DNA from: Abyssibacter sp.
GTDB taxonomy: Bacteria; Pseudomonadota; Gammaproteobacteria; Nevskiales; OUC007
Reading direction: 5' to 3'
Length of the DNA stretch: 40,360 nt
NCBI GenBank assembly: GCA_023146115.1
Contig: JAGLCS010000019.1
Span: 1-40,360 of the forward strand
Both the position numbers and the translations under genes were made by a program. The notes under the pieces are model-generated. The model worked only from the letters and a program-made list of their open reading frames with translations. It had not been told where the DNA came from and ran no database searches. Each line of letters starts with the position of its first letter. The first letter of the stretch is position 1. Positions 8,482 to 16,979 of the stretch are shown here, piece after piece.

Positions 8482-9231
8482 ATGCGCGCCCTGATGTTTC
8501 TTTGCGCCGCGAGCGTAGCACCCGCCGCCATAGCCGATACCGTGTTGTCATTCGACACCACGGATGAAAGCGCGGCGTCGATGGTGCGGCTAGTGGACGG
8601 GGCGGTGCGTATCGACGGCGGCAAGTCGAATGAGTGGATGCTCTACCAGGCCAGCGAGGACACCCTGTTCATCGTCAGCCCTACCGACAAGAGCTACACC
8701 CGTATCGACGAAGCCGGAATCGCGAAACTCGGAGGGCAGATGGATGCCGCCCGCGCCGAGTGGGAAGCCGAAATGGACAAGCTGCCACCCGAGCAGCGCG
8801 CCATGGCGGAGCAGATGATGCAGCGCATGACCGGCGGACGATCACTGAAAAAAACCGCACCGCCGGAACCACAGGCCACAGGCTCCTCGCTGACCGTGGC
8901 TGGCGTGAAATGCGAGAACTATGTCGTCGAGCAACGTGGCGCAAAGGAAACACTTTGCGTTGCGGACCCGGATGATCTGGGTTTGTCGGATGAGGAGTAC
9001 GAGACGGTACAGGCCATGTACGCCCTGCTCGCCAAGCTTGGCGAGGCGACCGGGTTTGCTGGCAGCGCCGCCCCTCGTGCTGACAAGTTACCCGGAGTAC
9101 CGGTACTCATCGATAGCAGGGGAGGCCAACGCAAACAACGGCTCACAGGGGTCGAGCACCCTAATTTGGAGTCCAGCGTGTTTGCGCTCCCCAGTGGATA
9201 CTCCGAACGCGACCCGAGCTCTCTTAAGTAG
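8482..9231 (+). CDS. Secreted protein resembling DUF4412, function unknown
   Basis: 249 residues from ATG 8482. The N-terminus (MRALMFLCAASVAPAAIADT) is a typical Sec signal peptide with likely cleavage after AIA, so the protein is periplasmic or secreted. The mature part begins with a beta-rich segment of DUF4412 style (VLSFDTTDESAASMVRLVDG, then FIVSPTDKSYTRID). It continues through a Met/Glu-rich helical stretch (about 90-120) and a C-terminal domain with two cysteines (VKCENYVV, TLCVADPDD) that may form a disulfide. No catalytic motif is seen. In-frame TTG starts further upstream would overlap the divergent exonuclease gene. Family assignment is by general resemblance only. Confidence 0.78.
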   Translation: MRALMFLCAASVAPAAIADTVLSFDTTDESAASMVRLVDGAVRIDGGKSNEWMLYQASEDTLFIVSPTDKSYTRIDEAGIAKLGGQMDAARAEWEAEMDKLPPEQRAMAEQMMQRMTGGRSLKKTAPPEPQATGSSLTVAGVKCENYVVEQRGAKETLCVADPDDLGLSDEEYETVQAMYALLAKLGEATGFAGSAAPRADKLPGVPVLIDSRGGQRKQRLTGVEHPNLESSVFALPSGYSERDPSSLK

Positions 9232-9351
9232 CGCCTGGACAGCGTCGGTATCGACGACACGACAAGGGAATCACCGAACGATTCACCTGAGCACGGGGAT
9301 CGCTTGGTGTTGCCTAAAATTCAATTTGTTTGATCCGAGGAGCGCTTTCAC

Positions 9352-10488
9352 ATGACTGTGAAGCTGTTTGTACCCAAGGAGTCGGCGAGCGGGGAGAAGC
9401 GCGTTGCCATGGCTCCGGCTGTGGTCGATCGTGTGGTCCGCCTGGGCACGGATGTATCCGTGCAAACCGGTGCCGGTGCGGGAAGCCGAATTCCGGATAC
9501 CGCGTTCAAGGACAAGGGCGCGAAAATCGTCAAGGCAAAGGCGACCGCAATCAAATCCGCCGATGTGATCCTGCGTGTCGCCCCGCCCGAGGCGGCCGAC
9601 ATCAAGAACATGAAGGCCGGCGCCATCCTGGCCAGCTTCGTGTACGCCCATCGCAATCCCGAGATCGTGAAAGCCCTGGCCGAGGCCAAGATCACGACAC
9701 TGGCGATGGAACTGATCCCGCGTATTACCCGCGCTCAGGCGATGGACGCGCTGTCCTCGCAGGCTGCGGCCTCCGGCTACAAGGCGGCCCTGATCGCGGC
9801 CAGCGAACTGGAGCGCTTTCTGCCGATGCTGACAACAGCCGCCGGCACTATCCGTCCGGCCAAGGTGCTGGTCATCGGCGCCGGTGTCGCGGGTCTGCAG
9901 GCCATCGCCACAGCGCGTCGCCTCGGCGCGATGGTCGAAGCCTACGACGTGCGAACAGCCGCCAAGGAACAAGTTGAATCCCTCGGCGCCAAGTTCGTCA
10001 TGGCGGACATCAAGGCCGATGCCGAAGGCGGCTACGCCCGCGAACTCAACGACGAGGAAAAGGCGGCCCAGCAGGCCATGCTGGAGAAACACATCGCCGC
10101 GGCCGACGCCGTCATCACAACAGCCTCGATTCCGGGCCGTCCCTCGCCAAAGATCATTTCCAAGGCGATGGTCGAGTCGATGAAGTCAGGCGCGGTGATT
10201 GTGGACCTGGCCGCCGAAGGCGGCGGCAACTGCGAACTCTCCGAACCCGGCAAGACGACCACCGTAGGCGAGGTCACCATCGTGGCGCCGCTCAACGTGC
10301 CGTCCATGCTCGCCGAGCATGCCAGCGAAATGTATGCCCGCAACCTGCTGAATTTGATGGAGTTGTTCATCAAGGAAGGCGAGCTGACGCTGGACCTGGA
10401 AGACGATGTCATCAAGGGCGCGTTGCTCACCCACGATGGCGAGATCGTCAACGAACAAGCCAAGCAGATTCTGGAGGGCTCCAAGTGA
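9352..10488 (+). CDS. pntAA: NAD(P)+ transhydrogenase subunit alpha, part 1 (NAD-binding domain I)
   Basis: 378 residues, preceded by GAGGAG about 10 bases before the ATG. The N-terminal alanine dehydrogenase/PNT domain starts KLFVPKESASGEKRVAMAPA. The Rossmann motif VIGAGVAGLQAIATARRLGA (G176-G181 core) is followed by the acidic ribose-binding region EAYDVRTAAKEQ. The mobile-loop/dI region contains ITTASIPGRPSPKIISKAM. It binds NAD(H) and transfers hydride to NADP+ bound on PntB, driven by proton entry. The subunit stops before the membrane part, so the alpha subunit is split into two polypeptides, as in Rhodospirillum and many proteobacteria and unlike E. coli PntA. The TGA overlaps the GTG start of the next gene. 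Confidence 0.96.
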   Translation: MTVKLFVPKESASGEKRVAMAPAVVDRVVRLGTDVSVQTGAGAGSRIPDTAFKDKGAKIVKAKATAIKSADVILRVAPPEAADIKNMKAGAILASFVYAHRNPEIVKALAEAKITTLAMELIPRITRAQAMDALSSQAAASGYKAALIAASELERFLPMLTTAAGTIRPAKVLVIGAGVAGLQAIATARRLGAMVEAYDVRTAAKEQVESLGAKFVMADIKADAEGGYARELNDEEKAAQQAMLEKHIAAADAVITTASIPGRPSPKIISKAMVESMKSGAVIVDLAAEGGGNCELSEPGKTTTVGEVTIVAPLNVPSMLAEHASEMYARNLLNLMELFIKEGELTLDLEDDVIKGALLTHDGEIVNEQAKQILEGSK

Positions 10489-10784
10489 CACCTGAACTTG
10501 CACTCACGGGCTTCGTCGCCCTGTACATCTTCATGCTCGCGGCCTTCACCGGCTACGAGATTATCGGCAAGGTGCCGGCGATTCTGCATACGCCGTTGAT
10601 GTCCGGCTCCAACTTCGTGCACGGCATCGTGCTGGTCGGCGCGATGGTGGCACTGGGCCACGCCGACACCATTCTTGAACAGACCATCGGCTTCCTCGGT
10701 GTGGTGCTGGCCGCGGGCAACGCGGTCGGCGGTTACGTCGTGACCGAGCGAATGCTCGAGATGTTCAAGTCGAGCAAGGACTAA
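10485..10784 (+). CDS. pntAB: NAD(P)+ transhydrogenase subunit alpha, part 2 (membrane)
   Basis: 99 residues from a GTG start that overlaps the pntAA stop (GTGA at 10485-10488). Three hydrophobic helices are visible (about 5-25, 38-58, 64-84), including GFVALYIFMLAAFTGYEIIG, HTPLMSGSNFVHGIVLVGAM and GFLGVVLAAGNAVGGYVVTE. This is the small membrane-anchor segment that, with PntB, forms the proton channel. It is followed after only 10 bases by pntB, so the three genes are one transcription unit and probably translated in fixed ratio. Confidence 0.96.
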   Translation: MTPELALTGFVALYIFMLAAFTGYEIIGKVPAILHTPLMSGSNFVHGIVLVGAMVALGHADTILEQTIGFLGVVLAAGNAVGGYVVTERMLEMFKSSKD

Positions 10785-10794
10785 GGGGACAAGC

Positions 10795-12168
10795 ATGAGT
10801 TTTCTGATTCAGGCGAGTTATTTCGTCGCCGCCGTCCTGTTCATTCTCGGCCTCAAGCGCATGGCGTCGCCGAGAACGGCGGTCAGCGGCATCAAGTGGG
10901 CCGGCATCGGCATGGTGCTCGCCGTGGTGGCCACGTTCTTCTACCCCGACCTGCATAACATCGGGCTGATCGTCACCGCGATCGTCATTGGCGGTGCGGC
11001 GGCGTGGATTTCCGGCAAGAAGGTCGAGATGACCGACATGCCGCAGATGGTGGCGCTTTACAACGGCATGGGCGGCGGCGCCGCGGGTGCGATCTCCGCG
11101 GTGGAGCTGTACTCCGGTGCGGCAACCTCACACGGCGCCGGCCTGGCCGCGCTGGCGGTGATCGGTGGCGTGATCGGTGCGGTTTCGCTGTCGGGCTCCG
11201 TCATCGCCTACGCCAAGTTGCAGGGCCTGATGAAAAAGGCCTGGTCCGTGCCGATGCACCAGGGCGTGAACGCGCTGATGGTGATCTTCCTGTTCGGTAT
11301 TGGCCTGGCGTTGGCGACCTCTACCGGCCCTGGACCGTTCTGGATCACGGTGTTCTTCCTGATCGCGCTCACCCTGGGCGTGTTCATGACCACGCCCATC
11401 GGCGGCGCGGACATGCCCGTGGTGATCTCGCTCTACAACGCGCTCACCGGCCTGGCCGTGGCATTCGAAGGCTTCGTGCTCGGCAACGCGGCGATGATCA
11501 TCGCCGGCACCGTGGTCGGGGCCGCCGGAACACTGCTCACCCTGCTGATGGCCAAGGCGATGAATCGTTCGCTGGCCAACGTGTTGTTCTCGGGCTTCGG
11601 TGCGAGTGACGGCGCGGAGTCTGACGGCCCGCAGGGCACGATGACGTCGGTCGAGGCCTCCGATGCGGCGATCTCGATGAGCTACGCGGGCAAGGTCATC
11701 ATCGTGCCGGGTTACGGCATGGCCGTCGCCCAGGCCCAGCACAAGCTCTGGGAGTTCGCGCAGGCGCTGACCAAGGCCGATGTCGAGGTGAAGTTCGCAA
11801 TCCACCCGGTCGCCGGCCGCATGCCCGGACACATGAACGTGCTGCTCGCCGAAGCCGGGGTGCCTTACGACATGATCTTCGATCTGGACGAGATCAACGA
11901 GGAATTCGCCCAGGCCGATGCGGCCCTGGTTATCGGCGCCAACGACGTCGTGAACCCGGCGGCTCGGACCAACGAATCCAGCCCGATCTATGGCATGCCC
12001 ATCCTCAACGTCGATCAGGCCCGTGAGGTCTTCGTGATCAAGCGCGGCAAGGGCACCGGCTTCTCCGGTGTCGAGAACGAACTGTTCTTCGGCGAGAACA
12101 CCAACATGGTGTTTGGCGATGCCAAGGAGGTTTGCAACAAGATGATCACTGGCCTCAAGGAGCTGTGA
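10795..12168 (+). CDS. pntB: NAD(P)+ transhydrogenase subunit beta
   Basis: 457 residues. The N-terminal two thirds (about 1-260) is a bundle of membrane helices, with the conserved segments MPQMVALYNGMGGGAAGAIS and MPVVISLYNALTGLAVAFEG. The C-terminal domain III (about 285-457) binds NADP(H), shown by IIVPGYGMAVAQAQHKLWEF, HPVAGRMPGHMNVLLAEAGV, GANDVVNPAAR and VFVIKRGKGTGFSGVEN. The enzyme reduces NADP+ with NADH using the proton gradient and supplies NADPH, which fits the biosynthetic and peroxide-defence genes elsewhere in the window. It is the last gene of the operon, followed by a strong terminator. Confidence 0.97.
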   Translation: MSFLIQASYFVAAVLFILGLKRMASPRTAVSGIKWAGIGMVLAVVATFFYPDLHNIGLIVTAIVIGGAAAWISGKKVEMTDMPQMVALYNGMGGGAAGAISAVELYSGAATSHGAGLAALAVIGGVIGAVSLSGSVIAYAKLQGLMKKAWSVPMHQGVNALMVIFLFGIGLALATSTGPGPFWITVFFLIALTLGVFMTTPIGGADMPVVISLYNALTGLAVAFEGFVLGNAAMIIAGTVVGAAGTLLTLLMAKAMNRSLANVLFSGFGASDGAESDGPQGTMTSVEASDAAISMSYAGKVIIVPGYGMAVAQAQHKLWEFAQALTKADVEVKFAIHPVAGRMPGHMNVLLAEAGVPYDMIFDLDEINEEFAQADAALVIGANDVVNPAARTNESSPIYGMPILNVDQAREVFVIKRGKGTGFSGVENELFFGENTNMVFGDAKEVCNKMITGLKEL

Positions 12169-12180
12169 TCACGTAAACGG

Positions 12181-12207
12181 AAAAGGCCCGCCACGTGCGG
12201 GCCTTTT
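12181..12207 (+). terminator. Rho-independent terminator after pntB
   Basis: A perfect 11-bp stem (AAAAGGCCCGC / GCGGGCCTTTT) with a 5-base loop starts 12 bases after the pntB stop and ends in a T-rich run. It separates the pnt operon from the diguanylate cyclase gene. Confidence 0.9.
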
Positions 12208-12307
12208 CTATTGTTTACCCATGACTGTTATGTTTCCGCTTCGATAGGTGTTCGATGCTCGGGGGAGCAATCGGGGCACACCTTGCGTTGATTAGGGGTA
12301 GGCGCAG

Positions 12308-13510
12308 ATGCAGTTGAGTAAAGCTTGGACCGGCCTCGATGCCTGGTCCGGGGTGCGGACGTGGTATCGCAACCATTTCCTGCAGATCGATCCTGACCAG
12401 GAAACCCGTTTTCAGCGTTCGTTCCTGCATGCCGGCCGCGGCCGACGCATGGTCGGCATCGTACTGCTCATCTTGATCGTGCCGACCGCGCCATGGGTGG
12501 TGCCCGCCGTCTTCCAGGTTCCGAGACCGGCATTCGAATCGATCCCATCATTGCTGTGGTGGATGACCTCGGGGTTCTCCCTGCTCAGCTTGGGCGTGAA
12601 CTGGATGACCCAGTTGCGTCTGCGCCTGATCGCGGTGATTTCGGCGATGAACCTCTCCGCCATCGCATACCTGATGGCGTTGCGCGTAACCGCCAGCCAC
12701 ATCGGCTTCGACATTCCGATCACGGTGCCGGCGACTGTCATCGTTGGTTTCGGCGCCCTGGCGGGACTCACCGCCCGATACAACGTGGTGTTCTATCTGC
12801 TCGTCACCAGTTCGATTATTCTTGCAGAACTGTGCCTGGTAGCGCCGCAACCGTCGGTGATGATCGACATTTTCGCCGCGCTGATGATCTGCCTGGTCAG
12901 CTTTGTCGGCGCCTTGGCCGTTGAGCACGCCGCCCGAAGTGCATGGAAGGACACGTCGGACCTGGCCTACCGGGCGAACTACGACGACCTGACTGGCATG
13001 GCCTCACGCGCATATTTTCGCGAGCAGGTCGAGGCCTTGCTACAGGTGGCCCGCCGCGAAGAACGACCGGTGGCTCTGGCGATTCTTGATATCGACTACT
13101 TCAAATCGGTGAATGACCAGTACGGCCATGTGGTCGGCGACGAAGTCATACGCAGCGTCGGCGAGGAGATCCGCCTGCTATGTCGCCGTTCGACCGATGT
13201 CGCCGCGCGACTGGGCGGAGAGGAATACGCTTTGTTTCTCTATGGTGCCGACGCGTCGGACGCGCAGCGCATGCTCGGCGAGCTACTGCAACGCATCCGC
13301 GTTCTGCGACTCCACGATCCGGCCGGCCAGCCGATCGATCTTCGGGTGACGACTAGCTGCGGAATGTCGTCAGTGCCGCCCGGCGTGACGGCTACGCGCA
13401 ATGACCTGCTGCTGACCGCCGACCGCCAACTTTATATCGCCAAGCAGTCGGGTCGGGACCGGCTTTGCTGGGAGCTGTTTCGAGGCGGCGCAGCGAAAGC
13501 CGACGCCTGA
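12308..13510 (+). CDS. Membrane-bound diguanylate cyclase (GGDEF domain)
   Basis: 400 residues. The N-terminal half contains about six hydrophobic helices (roughly 47-215), starting MVGIVLLILIVPTAPWVV, and probably senses a membrane or small-molecule signal. The GGDEF domain spans about 228-390: YDDLTGMASRAYF, the metal-binding LDIDYFKSVNDQYGH and the active-site loop RLGGEEYALF (GGEEY 303-307), a permitted variant of GGEEF. An RxxD inhibitory site (RSTD, 294-297) lies exactly five residues before it, so product feedback should be intact. It makes cyclic di-GMP from two GTP. The gene stands alone behind the pnt terminator and converges on the kyn genes with only 6 bases between stops. No EAL domain is present. 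Confidence 0.95.
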   Translation: MQLSKAWTGLDAWSGVRTWYRNHFLQIDPDQETRFQRSFLHAGRGRRMVGIVLLILIVPTAPWVVPAVFQVPRPAFESIPSLLWWMTSGFSLLSLGVNWMTQLRLRLIAVISAMNLSAIAYLMALRVTASHIGFDIPITVPATVIVGFGALAGLTARYNVVFYLLVTSSIILAELCLVAPQPSVMIDIFAALMICLVSFVGALAVEHAARSAWKDTSDLAYRANYDDLTGMASRAYFREQVEALLQVARREERPVALAILDIDYFKSVNDQYGHVVGDEVIRSVGEEIRLLCRRSTDVAARLGGEEYALFLYGADASDAQRMLGELLQRIRVLRLHDPAGQPIDLRVTTSCGMSSVPPGVTATRNDLLLTADRQLYIAKQSGRDRLCWELFRGGAAKADA

Positions 13511-13516
13511 CTCCGC

Positions 13517-14449
13517 TCAGTCGCTGTCGAGCGCAGCGTGAAGAAAGCCGGTGATCTGCAACCAAGATCCGCCGCCTGGAATCACCGGGTCGAAATGCCC
13601 CTCTCCCGCGACGATTCGCAGTGAAACAGGGTCGTCGGCCAACATCGCGGCCTGCGCGAACTGTTCAACCGATTCCGGCGAAACGATCGGATCGCTCGCA
13701 CCATTGATGAGCAGCAGCGGCACGCGCAATGGCAACCTCGCGGCTGGCGACACCGCCGCATAACGCTCGCCGAGCTCATCAGGCGAACCGCCCATCACCT
13801 GATCCACGGCCGCATGGCAACTGCCATCCGGGCCGACGCGGTAAGTCTCCATATCGGTGATCGGAGCCAAGCCCACCACAGCGCGAATCGGCAGCGCGTG
13901 ATCGGCCGGCAGCAGGCTGTGGGCGTCGTCGCGCGCGGCGGCCCACAGTGCCAGCTGACCACCCGCCGAGTGACCCAATGTCGCGACGCGACCGAGATCC
14001 AGGGGCCGGCTCGCCGCCAGTTCGCGTAGGTGATCGATCCCCGCGCCGACATCCAGGAATGTGCCCGGCCAGCCGCCATCCGGATCACCGATACGCCGAT
14101 ATTCAATCGACCAGGTCGCGAATCCCTGTTGTGTCAACGCAGCGGCCAGGTGGCTGAAGTACGTCAGGTCGAACTGCGATAGCCAGCACCCGCCGTGGAT
14201 CATCACGACCACGGGGTGCGGGCCGGCCCCAGCAGGCAGACGCAACTCGCCATACTGCGGCGATGCCGGTCCGTAGTGCAGGCGCTCGCCGGGCGCCGGG
14301 AGCGGCATGGCTTGGACCTGAGACCAACTCAGCGGAGCCGACCGCGAAGGACTTCCGGTTCTCGTATCCCCCTCTGGTGGCTGGCTGGCACAGGCCCCCA
14401 GCAAACCGGCGGCGAATAAGGCGAGTCCACGTCTGGCAAACGGTGTCAT
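13517..14449 (-). CDS. Alpha/beta-hydrolase lipoprotein next to kynU, candidate kynurenine formamidase (HGGxW type)
   Basis: 310 residues. A lipoprotein signal ends in LLGAC (C20). The alpha/beta-hydrolase fold follows: HGGCW (85-89), nucleophile elbow LGHSAGG (S161), acid D253 in NGASDPIV and His H285 in GEGHFD. HGGxW with GHSAGG is the hallmark of AFMID/BNA7-type arylformamidases and related carboxylesterases. The start lies one base after the kynU stop (TGA-C-ATG), so it is almost certainly co-translated with kynureninase, which supports N-formylkynurenine hydrolysis. The odd point is the export signal, since kynureninase has none and should be cytoplasmic. A general esterase remains possible. 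Confidence 0.8.
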   Translation of the reverse strand: MTPFARRGLALFAAGLLGACASQPPEGDTRTGSPSRSAPLSWSQVQAMPLPAPGERLHYGPASPQYGELRLPAGAGPHPVVVMIHGGCWLSQFDLTYFSHLAAALTQQGFATWSIEYRRIGDPDGGWPGTFLDVGAGIDHLRELAASRPLDLGRVATLGHSAGGQLALWAAARDDAHSLLPADHALPIRAVVGLAPITDMETYRVGPDGSCHAAVDQVMGGSPDELGERYAAVSPAARLPLRVPLLLINGASDPIVSPESVEQFAQAAMLADDPVSLRIVAGEGHFDPVIPGGGSWLQITGFLHAALDSD

Positions 14450-14450
14450 G

Positions 14451-15686
14451 TCAGGTCACTCGATGTTGGGCCTGGAACTCAGGCAGGCGCCACCGGCCGG
14501 TGGCCATGATCTGACTCAGTCGCTCGCAGGCATCCCAGACATCCACATGACGCAAGTAGAGCGGCGTGAGGCCAAAGCGCAAGACGTCAGGGGTTCGGAA
14601 ATCGCCCACCACGCCCTCTGCAATCAACGCCTGGCAGATCGGCCAGGCATGTCGATGACGCAGGCTGATCTGGCTGCCGCGGGCCTCCGCCTGTCTTGGC
14701 GTGATCAGGTCGAATCCAAGGCCGGCCAAAGGACCGTCAAAGCAGGCTGCCATCAGGTCGAACAGCTGCACGGATTTCTGCGCGACATCGGCCATACTGA
14801 TTGCCGACCACGGTTCCAGCGCGGCATGCAGGCTCGCGAGGCTCAGCACCGGCGGGGTGCCCACCTGCCAGCGGTCCACTCCCGGCGCCGGGCGGTAGTG
14901 GTCCTCGAAAGCGAACGGATTGGCGTGGCCAAACCAGCCCGCAATCGGGTTGTGCAAGCGGTCCTGGAGCTGCGGCGACACGTATAGAAAAGCGGGCGCG
15001 CCCGGTCCACCGTTCAGAAATTTGTAGCCGCATCCGATGGCGAGATCAGCGCCACTGCCGGCCAGATCCACCGGGATCGCACCCGCGCTATGGGCCAGAT
15101 CCCACAGCACCACAGCGCCCACAGCATGGGCACGCGCATTGATCGCCGCCATGTCGTGGCGTGCGCCGCTGCGGTAGTTCACATGGCTGAGCACGACGAC
15201 CGCCACGCTGGCGTCGAGCGCATTCAGTAGTCCGTCAGCCTCGACCCGGCGTACCTGCACACCTGGTCGGCGCTGCGACACCGCATCGCTGACGTAAAGA
15301 TCCGTCGGAAAATTGCCGGCTTCGGTCAGTATCGTGCGGCGATCGGGTGACAACGTCAGCGCTGCGGCCAACAGCTTGTAAAGATTAACTGACGTCGAGT
15401 CAGCGACCAGGACATCGTCCACTCCGGCACCAATCAGCGGCGCGATTCGCTGGCCGGTCTGTCGCGGCAGGTCCACCCAACCCGCGGTGTTCCAGCTTTT
15501 GATGAGCTGTTCGCCCCAGGCCTGCCTCAAGCTGTGCTCCACCGCTCGCGCCGACGCGGCGGTTAGCGGACCAAGCGAATTACCATCGAGATAAATCACC
15601 GCCGGCGGTAGCTCGAATTGCTCGCGAATGGCTGCCAGCGGGTCGGCGCTATCCAGCGCCTCCGCCGTTTGTCGAGATGCCTGCAT
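14451..15686 (-). CDS. kynU: Kynureninase
   Basis: 411 residues from ATG 15686 (MQASRQTAEALDSADPLA); further in-frame codons upstream lack homology. It is a fold type I PLP enzyme. YLDGNSLGPL is the N-terminal kynureninase signature, VADSTSVNLYKLL binds cofactor phosphate, VLWDLAHSAGA supplies the pyridine-binding Asp (D196), and GCGYKFLNGGPGAP holds the Schiff-base lysine (K222). The C-terminal substrate region has WFGHANPFAFE and LRFGLTPLYLRHVDVWDA. It cleaves kynurenine to anthranilate and alanine, or 3-hydroxykynurenine to 3-hydroxyanthranilate. No tryptophan dioxygenase is in the window. The downstream hydrolase starts one base after the stop. A 99-base divergent gap separates it from the antiporter gene. 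Confidence 0.96.
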   Translation of the reverse strand: MQASRQTAEALDSADPLAAIREQFELPPAVIYLDGNSLGPLTAASARAVEHSLRQAWGEQLIKSWNTAGWVDLPRQTGQRIAPLIGAGVDDVLVADSTSVNLYKLLAAALTLSPDRRTILTEAGNFPTDLYVSDAVSQRRPGVQVRRVEADGLLNALDASVAVVVLSHVNYRSGARHDMAAINARAHAVGAVVLWDLAHSAGAIPVDLAGSGADLAIGCGYKFLNGGPGAPAFLYVSPQLQDRLHNPIAGWFGHANPFAFEDHYRPAPGVDRWQVGTPPVLSLASLHAALEPWSAISMADVAQKSVQLFDLMAACFDGPLAGLGFDLITPRQAEARGSQISLRHRHAWPICQALIAEGVVGDFRTPDVLRFGLTPLYLRHVDVWDACERLSQIMATGRWRLPEFQAQHRVT

Positions 15687-15785
15687 AAGCCAAACATGCG
15701 ACCTGCAAGGCGCGTGCGCAAGCGATGACGCAGCCGGCAACTGCGGCCGTTTCTATGCCGGTATGGGTTGCGACATACTGGAGCC

Positions 15786-16979
15786 ATGCATCTCGACCCC
15801 CTCATGCTCAAGCTGGTCGCGGCCCTGCTGGTCATCCTCGCGGTGGGTCTGGCCTCGCGCATCCTCAAACAGCCGCATGTCGTCGGGTATCTGTTGGCCG
15901 GGGTCATTCTTGGCCCTTACGGGCTGGGCATGATGTCGGATCAGCATGCGGTGGCGCGGCTGGGCGAATTCGGCGTGATGTTCCTGCTGTTCTTTATCGG
16001 CATGGAGGCGTCGCCCAAGCGGCTGATCGCAAACTGGCGCATCACCGTGATTGGCACCCTCGCCCAGATCACCGCCTCGGTTGCGATCATGTGGGGCGTT
16101 GGCACACTCGTGGGCTGGTCGACGGCGCGTATCGTTCTGCTGGGCTTCGTGATCAGCCTGTCCAGTACAGCCGTGGTGCTGAATTACCTGGAAGATTCCG
16201 GACGGCTGCGGACCAAGGTGGGCGAAGACACCATCGGTGTGCTGCTGGCCCAGGACCTGGCCATCATTCCCATGCTCATCGTGGTCGGGATTCTCGGCGG
16301 GGGCCGGCCCGACCCCCACACGATCTCATTGCAGGCCATCGGGGTCGTCATCGTCGCGGCACTGCTCGTCTGGATGATGCGCGGCACCAAGGTCCGGCTG
16401 CCCCTGGGCTCGCGGCTTCGCGCCGACAAGGAGCTTCAGGTGTTTGTCGCGGTGCTGGTCTGCCTGGGTTTCGCGTTGATTACCGGTCTGTTCGATCTGT
16501 CCACGGCGCTGGGCGCTTTCCTGGGCGGCATGCTGGTTGGCGTCGCCAAGGAAACCGGATGGGTACACCATCGTCTGGAACCGTTTCGCGTGGTGTTCGT
16601 GGCGGTTTTCTTCGTATCCATCGGGATGCTGGTCGACCTTGGCTTTGTCATCGAACACTGGGCATTCGTAGCCGCGCTGTTGCTGTCCGTGCTGGTGATC
16701 AATACCGGCGTCAACGCCGTGATGTTCCGCATGTTGGGCGATACCTGGCGCCATTCCATTCTTGCCGGTGCGGTGCTGGCGCAAATCGGGGAATTCAGTT
16801 TTGTGTTGGCTGCCGTCGGGGAGCGCACGAACCTGATTACCGAGTTCGCCTATCAGGTCACGATTTCGGTGATCGCGTTGAGTCTGCTGTTCAGCCCCGC
16901 CTGGATCGGGGGCACGTTGGCGATGCTGAGGCGCAGCAAGGCGAGCGCCGCGCGTCGGCAGGACACGCAGGCGAGTTGA
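15786..16979 (+). CDS. Kef-type monovalent cation:proton antiporter (CPA2), lacking an RCK domain
   Basis: 397 residues from ATG 15786 (GGAG just upstream). About 12 to 13 hydrophobic helices fill the protein, beginning LMLKLVAALLVILAVGLASR. CPA2/Kef signatures are present: ILKQPHVVGYLLAGVILGP, FGVMFLLFFIGMEASPKRL, GFVISLSSTAVVLNYLEDSG, VLLAQDLAIIPML and ALGAFLGGMLVGVAKETGW. It should exchange K+ or Na+ for H+ across the inner membrane. It ends after the membrane domain with a short basic tail. The cytoplasmic TrkA-N/RCK domain of KefB/KefC is therefore missing, so gating by glutathione adducts is unlikely unless a partner supplies it. It is divergent from kynU. Confidence 0.9.
   Translation: MHLDPLMLKLVAALLVILAVGLASRILKQPHVVGYLLAGVILGPYGLGMMSDQHAVARLGEFGVMFLLFFIGMEASPKRLIANWRITVIGTLAQITASVAIMWGVGTLVGWSTARIVLLGFVISLSSTAVVLNYLEDSGRLRTKVGEDTIGVLLAQDLAIIPMLIVVGILGGGRPDPHTISLQAIGVVIVAALLVWMMRGTKVRLPLGSRLRADKELQVFVAVLVCLGFALITGLFDLSTALGAFLGGMLVGVAKETGWVHHRLEPFRVVFVAVFFVSIGMLVDLGFVIEHWAFVAALLLSVLVINTGVNAVMFRMLGDTWRHSILAGAVLAQIGEFSFVLAAVGERTNLITEFAYQVTISVIALSLLFSPAWIGGTLAMLRRSKASAARRQDTQAS

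Noticed and set aside
9304-9320. Sigma70 promoter for pntAA
   Set aside because: TAAAAT at 9315 resembles a -10, but no acceptable -35 lies 16-18 bases upstream and the extended -10 TG is one base out of place.
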